From contig CAJUDY010000023.1 in the NCBI GenBank assembly GCA_910584945.1, positions 1 through 61,862 on the forward strand: 61,862 nucleotides of DNA, in the 5' to 3' direction. Position numbers and translations under genes: made by a program. Positions within the stretch are counted from its first letter, which is position 1; the number at the start of each line of letters is the position of its first letter. Of the stretch, positions 7,929 through 17,513 are shown in pieces. This DNA is from an uncultured Lachnospiraceae bacterium (GTDB lineage Bacteria > Bacillota > Clostridia > Lachnospirales > Lachnospiraceae). Under the pieces are notes generated by a model that did no database searches, was not told the DNA's origin, and saw only the letters and a list, made by a program, of their open reading frames with translations.

Positions 7929-8483
7929 ATGCAAATTTCAAAAGAAGCTCTGGACTTCAGAGCACAGCTTGACAGCCTGCGCAAAGTGCCGAACCTGTGT
8001 ATGTGCGGCTTACTGATTGCCCTTTACGTGGTCCTGTCCTTTTGCAACATTGTCCTTTCCAACACTCTGGAGATCCGCATCGGATTCCTGGCATTCATCG
8101 CCGCTGGTATGCTGGGCGGACCGGTGATGGGATTTACCGTCGGCTTTCTCGGAGACATGCTGAACTGCCTGGTGCGCGGATTCGCCTACTTCCCGGGCTT
8201 TTCCTTAAGCTACGCCCTGGTGGGCGCTCTGTGCGGCCTGGTGATGTATAAGTCCAAGGTCACCAAGCTCCGCGCCGCTGCCTGTGCCTTCGTGGAATAC
8301 GTCGTCAGCATCACCCTGACCTCCACCTGGCTGTATCTGATGTACGGAACGCCCCTTCAGGTACTCTTCACCAGTCGGCTCATCAAGTGTACTTTGAATT
8401 TCTTCGTAAATATCGTGATTGTATATGTATTCCTGGAAGCATTCCAGCGAATCGTCCGCGTGGCGCTGCCCGCCCGCAGATAA
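7929..8483 (+). CDS. folT: Folate-specific ECF transporter S-component
   Basis: A 184-residue integral membrane protein with about six helices, the substrate-binding S-subunit of an energy-coupling-factor importer. The N-terminal half (LCMCGLLIALYVVLSFCNIV; LGGPVMGFTVGFLGDMLNCLV) matches the FolT group. Folate specificity is supported independently by the THF riboswitch in its leader. The shared ECF module (EcfA1, EcfA2, EcfT) is not in the window and is expected elsewhere, as is usual for group II ECF systems. TATGGAGGTG lies eleven bases before the ATG. It is monocistronic and ends at the terminator at 8515-8558. Confidence 0.9.
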   Translation: MQISKEALDFRAQLDSLRKVPNLCMCGLLIALYVVLSFCNIVLSNTLEIRIGFLAFIAAGMLGGPVMGFTVGFLGDMLNCLVRGFAYFPGFSLSYALVGALCGLVMYKSKVTKLRAAACAFVEYVVSITLTSTWLYLMYGTPLQVLFTSRLIKCTLNFFVNIVIVYVFLEAFQRIVRVALPARR

Positions 8484-8514
8484 CTCACATAAACAGGAAA
8501 AACTCCCACTTTAA

Positions 8515-8558
8515 CAAAAAAGGACTCCGGCCCTATCAAGGTCCAGAGTCCTTTTTTT
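8515..8558. terminator. Bidirectional intrinsic terminator
   Basis: AAAAAAGGACTC (8515-8526) pairs with GAGTCCTTTTTTT (8546-8558) around a GC-rich loop, with A- and T-runs on both sides. It separates folT (plus) from the SIMPL gene (minus). Confidence 0.85.
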
Positions 8559-8566
8559 AGATGCTT

Positions 8567-9367
8567 TTATTCAGATGCATAATTCAACCGCACCGTCACC
8601 GTCGCTGTCTTATAACGCGACTTCGTATCAAACGCCCCGTCATAACTGTACTCTCCCGTACCGGAATTGGTTGCCGTGATCTGGAAGACGCCCAGGTTCG
8701 CCGTCAGAAGCTGCCCTCTGCTGCACCCGGTTCCCTCCACCAGAATATCGATCCGCTGTCTGGCATTAGCCGTGGCCTTCTCGATCAGGTCCAGCTTCAC
8801 TTCGTCCAGCTTTGTACAGTAATATTCCGGAGAATAAGAGGCGAATTCCACCCCGGACTCGATCAGCCTGGTGATCTCCCGGGACACCATCTCTACTTTG
8901 TCAATGTCATTGGAAGTCACCGTCAGGCTCTGATAGAGATCATAGCCGTCCGGATAGTCCCGGACATAATTCCCGCTCTCGTCGTACTCCGTGCGGTAGC
9001 GCTGGGAGATATCCACAGAACTGAACACCAGTTCTTCTTCTGTTACCCCCGCGCCAAGAAGATATTCTCTTACCACCTCCGCGTCATTCTTGATCACCTC
9101 GTAGGCCTCCTTGGTGGTCGCTCCGTAAGCGGAAAAGCTTCCTCTCCATACGATCAGATCCGACTCAAAATCACAGCTTGCGGACCCCGAGGCCGTCAGG
9201 CCGTCTCCTCCGCTGTGGGTCTTATAGCTGACCACGCCTCTGGTCAGAATCGTCACGCAGGCGATGGCTGCCGCCGCCGCGATCAATGCCACCACAATCC
9301 CGCACACGCCCTTCTGGGACCATATCTTCGTTGCTTCTTCTCTTCTGTCTGTTTCCATACCTCTCAC
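8567..9367 (-). CDS. SIMPL (DUF541) domain protein, membrane-anchored
   Basis: A 266-residue protein with one N-terminal hydrophobic segment (about 21-43) followed by a SIMPL/DUF541 domain (about 58-265: LTASGSASCDFESDLIVWRGSFSA at its start, TATVTVRLNYASE at its end). The domain should lie outside the membrane. Members such as E. coli YggE affect oxidative-stress tolerance, but the biochemical role is not established. The start may be the GTG at 9367 (AGGA four bases upstream) or the ATG at 9358; both give the same protein apart from three residues. A perfect 8-bp dyad lies just upstream (9402-9431). Confidence 0.8.
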   Translation of the reverse strand: MRGMETDRREEATKIWSQKGVCGIVVALIAAAAAIACVTILTRGVVSYKTHSGGDGLTASGSASCDFESDLIVWRGSFSAYGATTKEAYEVIKNDAEVVREYLLGAGVTEEELVFSSVDISQRYRTEYDESGNYVRDYPDGYDLYQSLTVTSNDIDKVEMVSREITRLIESGVEFASYSPEYYCTKLDEVKLDLIEKATANARQRIDILVEGTGCSRGQLLTANLGVFQITATNSGTGEYSYDGAFDTKSRYKTATVTVRLNYASE

Positions 9368-9401
9368 CTGTCCTCATTATATTTGACGCTTTTTTAAACG
9401 T

Positions 9402-9431
9402 ATCCTCAGCATAGCACGCTCTCCTGAGGAT
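9402..9431 (-). promoter_or_regulatory. 8-bp dyad upstream of the SIMPL gene, operator-like
   Basis: ATCCTCAG (9402-9409) and CTGAGGAT (9424-9431) form a perfect inverted repeat with a 14-base spacer. On the minus strand a possible -10 (TATGCT) falls within it, with CTGGAA about 18 bases upstream as a weak -35. No T-run follows, so a terminator for the MATE gene is less likely. The cognate regulator is unknown. Confidence 0.35.
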
Positions 9432-9483
9432 TTCCAGCGATTCTGAAAAATGATGCAAAAGTGATGCGGCTGTTATGCAAAAA

Positions 9484-10839
9484 TTATGCAATCTTAGAAG
9501 TTTTCCATCGCCCGGTGAAGTAGTAGGCAACGGTCAGCCCTGTGGCGACGCTCCACCCGATGGCCACGCTCCACCAGAGCATGGACACGCCGACGACCGG
9601 TGTCAGAAGAAAGGCGCAAAGTACCCGGATGCCCAGGCTCGACAGGGTCAGACCCACGAACCAACCCATATCTCCCACCCCTTTGAACACGGATTTAATG
9701 ACCATATAACCGGAAAAAGGAATCAGGAACCAGGACACCGCCCGCAGATAAGAAGCGCCCACCTGGATCACCTCCGATACCTGTTCCCCCTCCACGAACC
9801 AGCCGATGATCTCTTCCGGAATCCACTCCAGCGCTCCGGCCATGAGGGCCGCCAGTCCCCCGGTGATCCATAAGGAGGACTTCACGCCCTGTCCGATCCG
9901 CTCGACCTTTCCCGCTCCCATATTCTGTCCCACATAACCGGACAGGGCGTTCCCCCAGTTGATGGGCACCGTGGACGCCAGGTTCACCGCCTTGTTGGCC
10001 GCCGTGCAGCCCGCCATCACTGCCGGACCGAAACCGTTGGTGACCGTCTGTACACAGACATTGCCAAGAGACACCACCGACTGCTGCAACGCCGCCGGAA
10101 CGGCGATCCGCATCATCCGAGCAAATTCGGTCCGGTCAAAAAGCCGCTCCCCCTTCCCCATCCCCAGGCACCTCATCTTATGCTCCAGTACCAGAAACGC
10201 AAGGGCCGTACAGATCACCTGAGACAAGGTGGTCGCCAGCGCGCCTCCGCCCACTCCCATAGAGCAGACCAGGATGAAAAAGAGATCCCCCGCCACATTC
10301 AAAAAGAAGGCGATGATCAGAAAGTAAAGGGGCGTCCTGGAATCTCCCAGGGCGATAAAGACCGCGTTCAGCGCATTGTACAAAAAGATCGCCCCGCTTC
10401 CCCAGAAGTAGATCGTCAGATAAGCCATACTGTCTCTCATAATCTCTCCGGGTGTGCGGATGACAAGAAGAATTTCTTCCGCAAAGATCTGCGTCACTCC
10501 GGTCAAAAGTATCCCCACCGCCAGAGAAAAAAGCGCGATGGTTGTCATGCAGACCTGGATCTTCTCCCGCTTCCCCGCCCCGAAATACTGGGCAATGACA
10601 ACAGAAGCTCCCAGTGCAAGACCGGAAGCCAGCTGAACAAGGACTGCCGTGACCGTGCCCGCAGAGCCCACCGCCGCCAGCGCATGGGCCCCCAGACAGT
10701 TTCCGACAATCAGACTGTCAATGATATTATAAAACTGTTGAAACAGATTGGACAGAATCAACGGTACTGCAAAAGCCAACAATGCCTCCGACGGACTCCC
10801 GTCCGTCAGATCACAGGTATCCCGCTGTCTCTTCTCCAT
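9484..10839 (-). CDS. MATE family multidrug/Na+ exporter
   Basis: A 451-residue polytopic protein with about twelve helices in two similar halves, the MATE architecture. Family features are the N-terminal ALLAFAVPLILSNLFQQFYNIIDSLIVGNCLGAHALAAVG and the second-half AALQQSVVSLGNVCVQTVTNGFG...VMAGCTAANKAVNLA. It would export cationic or aromatic compounds in exchange for Na+ or H+; substrate unknown. It starts 18 bases after the stop of the last Mrp-type subunit on the same strand, with GAGGAAGTGGCCGT before the ATG, so it is probably the last gene of that transcript. A functional link to an ion-gradient complex is plausible but inferred. Confidence 0.92.
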   Translation of the reverse strand: MEKRQRDTCDLTDGSPSEALLAFAVPLILSNLFQQFYNIIDSLIVGNCLGAHALAAVGSAGTVTAVLVQLASGLALGASVVIAQYFGAGKREKIQVCMTTIALFSLAVGILLTGVTQIFAEEILLVIRTPGEIMRDSMAYLTIYFWGSGAIFLYNALNAVFIALGDSRTPLYFLIIAFFLNVAGDLFFILVCSMGVGGGALATTLSQVICTALAFLVLEHKMRCLGMGKGERLFDRTEFARMMRIAVPAALQQSVVSLGNVCVQTVTNGFGPAVMAGCTAANKAVNLASTVPINWGNALSGYVGQNMGAGKVERIGQGVKSSLWITGGLAALMAGALEWIPEEIIGWFVEGEQVSEVIQVGASYLRAVSWFLIPFSGYMVIKSVFKGVGDMGWFVGLTLSSLGIRVLCAFLLTPVVGVSMLWWSVAIGWSVATGLTVAYYFTGRWKTSKIA

Positions 10840-10857
10840 ACGGCCACTTCCTCTTTT

Positions 10858-13014
10858 CTACCACCACAGCAGATAGACCAGGGTCAGACACAGGCCGATG
10901 GCTGCCAGCATCAGGCCAAAAGACAGACTGACGCTGATCAGACGGTTGGTCCTTCGGAACACCTCCTCCCACTCTGCAAACGTCACCACAAAAGACCGCT
11001 CGATGGGATTCTTCCGCCGTATGGTGCGATTCAACACATTTTTGATGAAATAATCCAGAACCATCCCCAGCGCCCTGGAAAACCATGTTCCGATTAGGTA
11101 GACATGACGCTCGGTCCTGCTTCTATGGGTGGTCCTGCGCAGCAGCACAAGGAGACTGTCCAGCAGATAATCACAGCACCGGCTTAAGAAAGCCGCAGCA
11201 GCAAAGCTTCCCTTCAGGAGCGCCTGTACCACGAACAGCCGGTCTGTAAGACCGCAGACAAAGCCCGCAGCAGCAGCCGCTCCTCTCTGAATCACCGGCC
11301 GGTACAGCTTCTCTTCCAGATCCAGCCACTTCGGCCACAGGTCCTTATATCTTAATTCTCCTTTTTCAGCATTCCCCATAAGAAATCTTCGTATCAATCC
11401 AAAATATACCAACGCCCCAATGGTGACAGAGATCAGCGCTCCCTTCAGGTTGCCGAAGGAAAAGTAATGAACGCTGTGGGCCGGCGGCTCCCCGTGGAGG
11501 AATCCCTGAGCCAGATCCGCCGCGGGATTCATGGTCAGATAAGGAAATACCCCCATGACGCCCAGAAGGAGCGCGGGAATAAGAAGGGCAAAGGTACTCT
11601 CCCCGCTCATATAAGCCGTTCTTTCATCATACTCCTTCTGCCGGGTGGGATGCTCCTCCAGAAAGACCGACGCGAACAGCTTGGTCATATAAGCCAGCGT
11701 CATGCCTCCCGTGAGCAGGAAGACCCACTCGATCCCCCTGATCCAGAAGGAGGGTTCCCCGAGAGCCGACAGTTCCTGCGCATATTCCACAATGCTCTCA
11801 TGGAGCAGCGTCTTACTCACATATCCGCTGAAGCCGGGGATTCCCCCGATGCTTAAGGCCCCCACGAGAAAAATTCCTCTAAGAAGCGGCTTTCTTTTAC
11901 CGAATCCTTGGATCTCATTTAAATTCAGAGCATGAAGATTCTGATACACCACGCCTGCCGCCATAAAAAGAATCAGTTTGATCAGGGAGTGATTCACCAT
12001 ATGCAGGATCGTTCCCCGCACCGCCAGCGCATTCTCCTCTCCCAGAAGCTCCAGCATCCCGACGCCCACCAGGATAAATCCGATCTGAGACATGGAAGAA
12101 CAGGCCAGTGTCCGCTTCAGGTCTACCGAGAACACCGCCAGAAACGCGCCGCCGAACATGGTAATCACGCCCAGTCCGAGGATCAGTTTCCCCCATGCGG
12201 CGTCATAGCGGAAGATCTCCGCCGACGTCACCAGCACGCCGAATACGCCGGTCTTGGTAAGGATGCCCGACAAAAGCGCGCTGGCCGGGGCGGGAGCTAC
12301 CGGATGGGCCTTGGGAAGCCAGACATGTAAGGGGAACATGCCTGCTTTTGCTCCGAAACCAAAGAGCAGACATCCGCCCGCGATATAGATTTGTATCATT
12401 TTTTGAGACAAAACAGCGTTCACGGCCCCGTGAAGCTCGGACATTCGAAGGGTCCCCGCCGCATCATACAAAAGAAACAACCCCATCAGCATGACCAGGC
12501 CGCCGATGACCGCGATGGCCAGATAGATCTCTCCCGCTCTCATGGCCGCCTTCTTTTCATCATGGACCACCCACACGTAGGAGGTCAGGGACATCACCTC
12601 AAAGAACAGAAAGGTCGTATAGAGATCTCCGGAGAGGAACACTCCCATGGTAGCCCCCAGAGTCAGCAGATAAAAGAAGTAATAGCGGTTCCGATTCCGG
12701 TAATGCCCGAAATACTCCCGGGAGAACATCCCCGTCATCATCCACATAAAGGCAGCAACGCTTCCATAGAGCAGGCGAAAGCCGTCCAGCTTCAGATACA
12801 TCCCCTGCATGCAGAATCCTTCAAGGAAAAATTCCAGATCTCCCGTACGGAAATAAGAAACCGAGGCAAAAATCATCAGCCCCATCTCCAGAGTGACCGC
12901 AAGCTGCAGGATACGGTCCCTTACTATCTTATGCCGCCTTCCCGCCAAATAGCAGAGAAAAGACGCCGCAAAAGGAAAACAGACTACATAAAATAATTCC
13001 ATACTGCCACTCAT
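10858..13014 (-). CDS. Mrp/Mbh-type antiporter subunit (NuoL/HyfB-like), long form
   Basis: A 718-residue membrane protein of the complex I-like antiporter superfamily and the longest of four paralogues in this operon. The core of about 14 helices holds the residues of a proton channel: TM5 Glu in TTFLFFEVMSLTS, TM7 Lys in GFGAKAGMFPLHVWLPKAHPVAPAPA, TM8 Lys in SGILTKTGV and the C-terminal Lys in GIPGFSGYVSKTLLHES. A C-terminal extension of about 200 residues contains further hydrophobic segments and a basic stretch, as in HyfB and NuoL, where such extensions form a lateral helix. The ATG at 13014 has GGAG seven bases upstream; a GTG lies three bases earlier. It is followed closely by the MATE gene. 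Confidence 0.85.
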   Translation of the reverse strand: MSGSMELFYVVCFPFAASFLCYLAGRRHKIVRDRILQLAVTLEMGLMIFASVSYFRTGDLEFFLEGFCMQGMYLKLDGFRLLYGSVAAFMWMMTGMFSREYFGHYRNRNRYYFFYLLTLGATMGVFLSGDLYTTFLFFEVMSLTSYVWVVHDEKKAAMRAGEIYLAIAVIGGLVMLMGLFLLYDAAGTLRMSELHGAVNAVLSQKMIQIYIAGGCLLFGFGAKAGMFPLHVWLPKAHPVAPAPASALLSGILTKTGVFGVLVTSAEIFRYDAAWGKLILGLGVITMFGGAFLAVFSVDLKRTLACSSMSQIGFILVGVGMLELLGEENALAVRGTILHMVNHSLIKLILFMAAGVVYQNLHALNLNEIQGFGKRKPLLRGIFLVGALSIGGIPGFSGYVSKTLLHESIVEYAQELSALGEPSFWIRGIEWVFLLTGGMTLAYMTKLFASVFLEEHPTRQKEYDERTAYMSGESTFALLIPALLLGVMGVFPYLTMNPAADLAQGFLHGEPPAHSVHYFSFGNLKGALISVTIGALVYFGLIRRFLMGNAEKGELRYKDLWPKWLDLEEKLYRPVIQRGAAAAAGFVCGLTDRLFVVQALLKGSFAAAAFLSRCCDYLLDSLLVLLRRTTHRSRTERHVYLIGTWFSRALGMVLDYFIKNVLNRTIRRKNPIERSFVVTFAEWEEVFRRTNRLISVSLSFGLMLAAIGLCLTLVYLLWW

Positions 13015-13029
13015 CACTTCTCTCCTTCC

Positions 13030-14508
13030 TTACAGCCCGCCTGCGGCGATCACTCTTAAGATCTGCATCAGCGGTTCCGAACAAAGGCCGAAAAACAGAA
13101 CCACCGCCGCAAAGATCCCCAGAGGAAGCTTCATCTCCCAGTTGGGGTCCGTGATCCCTTCATTGGACGCCCGGTCATAGCCCTGGTCCGGAAACCAGAG
13201 CCTCACCGCCACGGTCAGCATATAGACGGCTGTCATCAGCGCCGAATAAAGAAGCACGCCCACTGCCAGATAGGCAAAGGGATAACTGCTTCCGGTATCC
13301 ATGGCCGCCGAAGCGATGTTCCATTTGCTGATGAATCCGGCAAACAAAGGAATCCCGATCAAGGACAATGCAAAGATCACAAAAGTAAAACAGACAAAAG
13401 GCATCTTCTTTGCCAGTCCGTTCAGTTCATCGATATATTTTTTTCCGCTCTGGTGAAGCATCGCACCGGCACAGAAAAAGGAACCGATCTTCATAAAAGC
13501 ATGAAACACCATATGACTCATACCGGCCAGAAACCCCAGCGGACTCATCATGGACACTCCCAGAAGAATGTAGGACAGATTGCTGATGGTGGAAAAAGCC
13601 AGCCTTCGCTTAAAATGTGTCTCCTTGACCGCCATGGTGGAGCCGTAGAGAATGCTGAGCATAGCAATCGCCATCACCGCTGCGTGAACCCAGGTCCCCC
13701 GAAGCACCTCCACATTGAAGCAGTAATAGGTAAGCCGCATCACCGCAAAAGCGCCGGACTTCACCACCGCCACCGCGTGCAGCAGCGCGGTCACCGGCGT
13801 AGGGGCCACGGAAGCCCTGGGAAGCCAGCCCTGAAAGGGAAATACCGCCGCTTTCACGCCGAACCCCCAGAAAGCCAGCAGATAGGCCACCAGGATCATC
13901 TGGGTATTGCCGCCGATCATTCCCACATCCAACACCCCTCCCGGGATAAAATCCGTCGTACTGCCGAAGATCACTACGAACACCAGCGCGAAAAAAGCAA
14001 AAGCAGCGCCGCCGATGGAATAATAAAGATAGACGCGGCTGGCCCGAAGCGCCTTTCTGGTCATGGGATGCATGACCAGATATACGGACACCAGAGTCAG
14101 AAGTTCATAAAAGAGATACATGGTCACCAGATTTTTTGCCATGGCGATTCCAAGGGTTACCCCATAGGTCATGGTATAGAAAGCAAAAAAACTGGTGGTG
14201 CGCTTCTCATGGCGCATATACTCAAAGGCATACAGCGTCGCCAGAGGCCACAGAGTGGCGATCAGACAGGTGAACATGCTGCCCAGTCCGTCCAGCCGGA
14301 GGGCAAAGTCCAGATTGCCGGTTAAGTGGAACATCGTAACCCCTTCCTCCGGCCTTCGCAATACGCACAGAAGCGCCAGCGCCGAAGTCACGAGAACCAG
14401 CGTCTCCAGATAAAGATTCCTCTTCTTCTCCGACAAATGCAGAAGGGGCGTCAGGGCTCCTCCCACGATGGGAAGCACGACGGGAAGGATCAGATAAACA
14501 CTGCTCAT
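13030..14508 (-). CDS. Mrp/Mbh-type antiporter subunit (MrpD/NuoM-like) 3
   Basis: A 492-residue protein with about 14 helices. Channel residues are intact: TM5 Glu in TMYLFYELLTLVS, TM7 Lys in GFGVKAAVFPFQGWLPRASVAPTPVTALLHAVAVVKSG (which also carries the TM8 Lys) and the late Lys in GIPLFAGFISKWN. It should move H+ or Na+ as part of a membrane complex. It differs clearly from its three paralogues, notably in the ASVAPTPVTALLHA loop, which resembles MrpD and NuoM more than the APAPASA loop of its neighbours. GGAG lies six bases before the ATG. Spacing to neighbours is 13-15 bases. Confidence 0.87.
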   Translation of the reverse strand: MSSVYLILPVVLPIVGGALTPLLHLSEKKRNLYLETLVLVTSALALLCVLRRPEEGVTMFHLTGNLDFALRLDGLGSMFTCLIATLWPLATLYAFEYMRHEKRTTSFFAFYTMTYGVTLGIAMAKNLVTMYLFYELLTLVSVYLVMHPMTRKALRASRVYLYYSIGGAAFAFFALVFVVIFGSTTDFIPGGVLDVGMIGGNTQMILVAYLLAFWGFGVKAAVFPFQGWLPRASVAPTPVTALLHAVAVVKSGAFAVMRLTYYCFNVEVLRGTWVHAAVMAIAMLSILYGSTMAVKETHFKRRLAFSTISNLSYILLGVSMMSPLGFLAGMSHMVFHAFMKIGSFFCAGAMLHQSGKKYIDELNGLAKKMPFVCFTFVIFALSLIGIPLFAGFISKWNIASAAMDTGSSYPFAYLAVGVLLYSALMTAVYMLTVAVRLWFPDQGYDRASNEGITDPNWEMKLPLGIFAAVVLFFGLCSEPLMQILRVIAAGGL

Positions 14509-14521
14509 ACGCTGCTCCTTC

Positions 14522-16012
14522 CTATAAAAACAGACCTGCTGCCAGATGCTGTAAAAATTCCATGAAAGGCGCCGGGAACATGCCCAAAAGGACGGCCGCC
14601 GCCGTATAGAGCACCATGGGAACCGTCATCAGAAGGTTCGGTTCTTTCTTCTCAAGCTTTGCGTAGTCGTAGTCATCGCCCGGGAAGAATCCTTTGATGG
14701 AGACAGGCAGCAGATATCCCGCTGTCAGCATGGCGCTCAGCAAGAGGACCACCGGTCCCAGCCAGGTGAAAAAGCCGGTCCCGGCCCCAAGCGACCCCTC
14801 CGCCAGATACCATTTGCTGATAAAACCGCTGGTAGGCGGAATTCCCACCAGAGTGATGGACACCAGCGTAAAGCACCACATGGTCACCGGCATCTCCTTT
14901 CCGATTCCTCCCAGTTCCCCAACCGTCTTTTTGCCGGTCCGATAAATCACCGCGCCTGCGGCCAGGAACAGACAGTTCTTCACCACGCTGTGGAACACGA
15001 AGTGGGACAAAGCTCCCATCATCCCGCTCTCATTGAGCACCGACAGTCCGAAAAGAATGTATGACACCTGACTGACGGTGGAATAAGCCAGCCGTTTCTT
15101 CAAGAGCTTTTCCTTGTAAGCCATCATGGAGCCCATAAAAATCGTGACAAGCGCCAGCGTCATAAAGGTATACTGCACCCAGGTTCCCCGTACCGCGTCC
15201 GCTCCTACCGTATAAAAGATCACCCGGATGATCGCCAGCACGCCGGATTTGGTGATGATTCCGGACAGCACCGCGCTGGCGGGAGCCGGAGCCACCGGAT
15301 GGGCCGTGGGCAGCCAGCCGTGCATGGGAAACATGCCCGCCTTGGTGCCAAAACCTACGATCATCAGAAGCAGGGCGAACAGCGTCATCCCCATGGACCC
15401 AGTATAGCAGTCTGTGACAAGCAGGCTTCCGCCAGGGCAGAAAGTTGTCACCGCCCTGTTAGCATAGAGATAAAAGATGCCGAACAGCGCCATAAAAGCT
15501 CCCGCCACCGAGTAGAACAAGTATTTGAGACCTGCCATCACCGCCTCATGGCTTAAGTTATGAAGCACCAGCGGCAGGGACGTCAGCGTCATCATCTCAA
15601 AGAACAGATACAAGGTAACCAGGTTTCCCGCATGGTCCAGCGCCACCAGCACGCCCATGACGATCAGATAGAAGCCAAAATACCGGTCTTCCTGCTCTTC
15701 ATGTTTCATGTATTCAAAGGAAAATACGCCGGCAAGCACCCATGCCGCCATAGTCATCCCCGCGAACAGCCTGGTCAGATCATCCATGCGCACACAGATC
15801 TTGAGCGTATCCGTCAGGCTCCACAGAACCGCCTCATAGTCTTCCAGGAAGAGCAGTCTTCCCACGATCCCCGCCGTCACCGCCATGACCAGGAAGATCC
15901 CTAAGAGTTTCATCCGGCGGTTTTTCAGCCTGCCCTGATTAAGGAGCAGGAAAAGCCCTGAGAGCATCGGGAGCAGAATCGCCGCTCCCAGCATATAAGT
16001 AACCATCATCAT
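14522..16012 (-). CDS. Mrp/Mbh-type antiporter subunit (MrpD/NuoM-like) 2
   Basis: An antiporter-like membrane protein of about 496 residues with 14 predicted helices. Glu in LYLFFEMMTLTSLPLV, Lys in GTKAGMFPMHGWLPTAHPVAPAPA, Lys in GIITKSGV and Lys in GIPPTSGFISKWYLAEG supply the channel residues. The start is ambiguous: GGGGGAGAG is followed directly by three consecutive ATG codons (16012, 16009, 16006), and the last two have better spacing. The upstream TTG at 16030 would overlap the previous gene and lacks a site. The gene sits in the middle of the ten-gene operon. Confidence 0.85.
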   Translation of the reverse strand: MMMVTYMLGAAILLPMLSGLFLLLNQGRLKNRRMKLLGIFLVMAVTAGIVGRLLFLEDYEAVLWSLTDTLKICVRMDDLTRLFAGMTMAAWVLAGVFSFEYMKHEEQEDRYFGFYLIVMGVLVALDHAGNLVTLYLFFEMMTLTSLPLVLHNLSHEAVMAGLKYLFYSVAGAFMALFGIFYLYANRAVTTFCPGGSLLVTDCYTGSMGMTLFALLLMIVGFGTKAGMFPMHGWLPTAHPVAPAPASAVLSGIITKSGVLAIIRVIFYTVGADAVRGTWVQYTFMTLALVTIFMGSMMAYKEKLLKKRLAYSTVSQVSYILFGLSVLNESGMMGALSHFVFHSVVKNCLFLAAGAVIYRTGKKTVGELGGIGKEMPVTMWCFTLVSITLVGIPPTSGFISKWYLAEGSLGAGTGFFTWLGPVVLLLSAMLTAGYLLPVSIKGFFPGDDYDYAKLEKKEPNLLMTVPMVLYTAAAVLLGMFPAPFMEFLQHLAAGLFL

Positions 16013-16022
16013 CTCTCCCCCT

Positions 16023-17513
16023 TTATCCAAACGTCTCTATTCCGGCCTGTATCAGGTCTGTAATCGGCTGAGACAAAAGTCCCATGGCAAAGTTCAGCAA
16101 AATCAGACAGAACAAAGAAACCGCCGCTCCCGCGGATATATGGGCCCTTGCACCCGTCGGCTCCCCGGTAGGCGTATAGATACGGATCACCGTATGCAGA
16201 AAATAGATCGCATTCAGAATCGTACTGACCGCCAGCACCACCAGCGTAATCAGCACTTTTCCCGGGGCCGCGCCCATGGCCGCCGTGGCGAACAGGAATT
16301 TAGAAATAAAGCCCGCCAGCATGGGAATCCCCACCATGGACAGGCTGCCTACCAGAAACGCCGCCCCGGACAGGGGATTTCGAAAGGCCGCGCCCTGGAG
16401 GGCCCGGAAGACCTTCTTTCTGCCCGACACGTCGTTAAGCCCCTTTGCAGACAAGAACAAAAGCGACTTGGTAATCGCGTGGGTCAGGATGTGAAAGATC
16501 GCCGCCACCATCCCCGCCTCTGTCCCAAGGCCGATGCCCATGTACACATACCCGATCTGAGCGATCGAAGAATAGGCAATCATCCGATAGATATCCTTCG
16601 CCATAATGGCGCTGACGGAGCCCATCACCATGCCGATCAGCCCGAACACGAACAGAATATTCACGATCTTGCTGCTGATGATGTTGTCAAAACCGATCAC
16701 CCGGTAGAAGATCTTAATCAATAGCACAATATAGCTCTTCGACACCAGACTGGACAGAATGGAACTGCTGGATATGGTGGAATACCCATAGGCGTCCGGC
16801 ATCCAGGAATGAAACGGATACAGGCCGCTCTTGATCGCCAGTCCTACGGTGATAAAGCTGATGATCACCAAAAGCGGCGTGTGATACTCCCCCGCCAGGG
16901 CCAGTCGGATCATTGCCTCATGAGCGTTCTCCATCAGAAGATGTCCGGTGACGTCGTACAGCATGGCCAGTCCGATCAGGAAAAGTCCGGACCCAATCAG
17001 GCTCATGACCATATACCGGGTGGCCGCGATCAGCGACCGTCCGCTTCTCCGGATCATGATCATGCCGCAGGCGGCGATGGTGTTGATCTCCACAAATACA
17101 TAGGCAGTAAACAGGTCGTTCGTATAGATGATCGCCAGAAGGGAGCTCAGAAGCAAATCCACCAGAATAAAGTACAGGTTGATCCGGTTCTCCGCGATAT
17201 CCCGGAACACATGATCCATACCGCCTGCCAGGGAACAGAGCATGACCAGGGAGAACACCGTGGCCAGCAGGGCTTCCAGCACCCCCGCCCGGATCTCGTT
17301 GCCCCAGGGAGCCGGATACCGGCCCATGGTATAGACGAAGCTTTGGCCGGTTGAGAGAACATGCAGAAGCGTCGCCAGAGAAAGAATGGTCACCAGCGCC
17401 ACCACCCCCATAGTCATCCGCTTTGCCTGCCTGGCTTTCATGGGCGTGGACAGGATGCCGGCGGCCATGCAGAGCACGATGGAAAAGCACGGAAAATTCT
17501 CTACAAAACTCAT
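16023..17513 (-). CDS. Mrp/Mbh-type antiporter subunit (MrpD/MbhH-like) 1
   Basis: A 496-residue protein with about 14 helices and the first of four antiporter-like paralogues in the operon, directly after the MrpC-like gene, which is the position MrpD/MbhH occupies in Mrp and Mbh operons. Channel residues: Glu in TAYVFVEINTIAACG, Lys in GLAIKSGLYPFHSWMPDAYGYSTISSS, Lys in SSLVSKSYIVLLIKI and Lys in GIPMLAGFISKFLFA. The ATG overlaps the stop of the mrpC-like gene by four bases (ATGA), with GGAGGAGCAAAG upstream, implying coupled synthesis. Of the four paralogues it is the best candidate for the ancestral MrpD. Confidence 0.88.
   Translation of the reverse strand: MSFVENFPCFSIVLCMAAGILSTPMKARQAKRMTMGVVALVTILSLATLLHVLSTGQSFVYTMGRYPAPWGNEIRAGVLEALLATVFSLVMLCSLAGGMDHVFRDIAENRINLYFILVDLLLSSLLAIIYTNDLFTAYVFVEINTIAACGMIMIRRSGRSLIAATRYMVMSLIGSGLFLIGLAMLYDVTGHLLMENAHEAMIRLALAGEYHTPLLVIISFITVGLAIKSGLYPFHSWMPDAYGYSTISSSSILSSLVSKSYIVLLIKIFYRVIGFDNIISSKIVNILFVFGLIGMVMGSVSAIMAKDIYRMIAYSSIAQIGYVYMGIGLGTEAGMVAAIFHILTHAITKSLLFLSAKGLNDVSGRKKVFRALQGAAFRNPLSGAAFLVGSLSMVGIPMLAGFISKFLFATAAMGAAPGKVLITLVVLAVSTILNAIYFLHTVIRIYTPTGEPTGARAHISAGAAVSLFCLILLNFAMGLLSQPITDLIQAGIETFG

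Noticed and set aside
7735..8016. A 93-codon open frame in the folT leader
   Set aside because: It starts inside the THF aptamer, overlaps the start of folT in another frame and has no ribosome-binding site.
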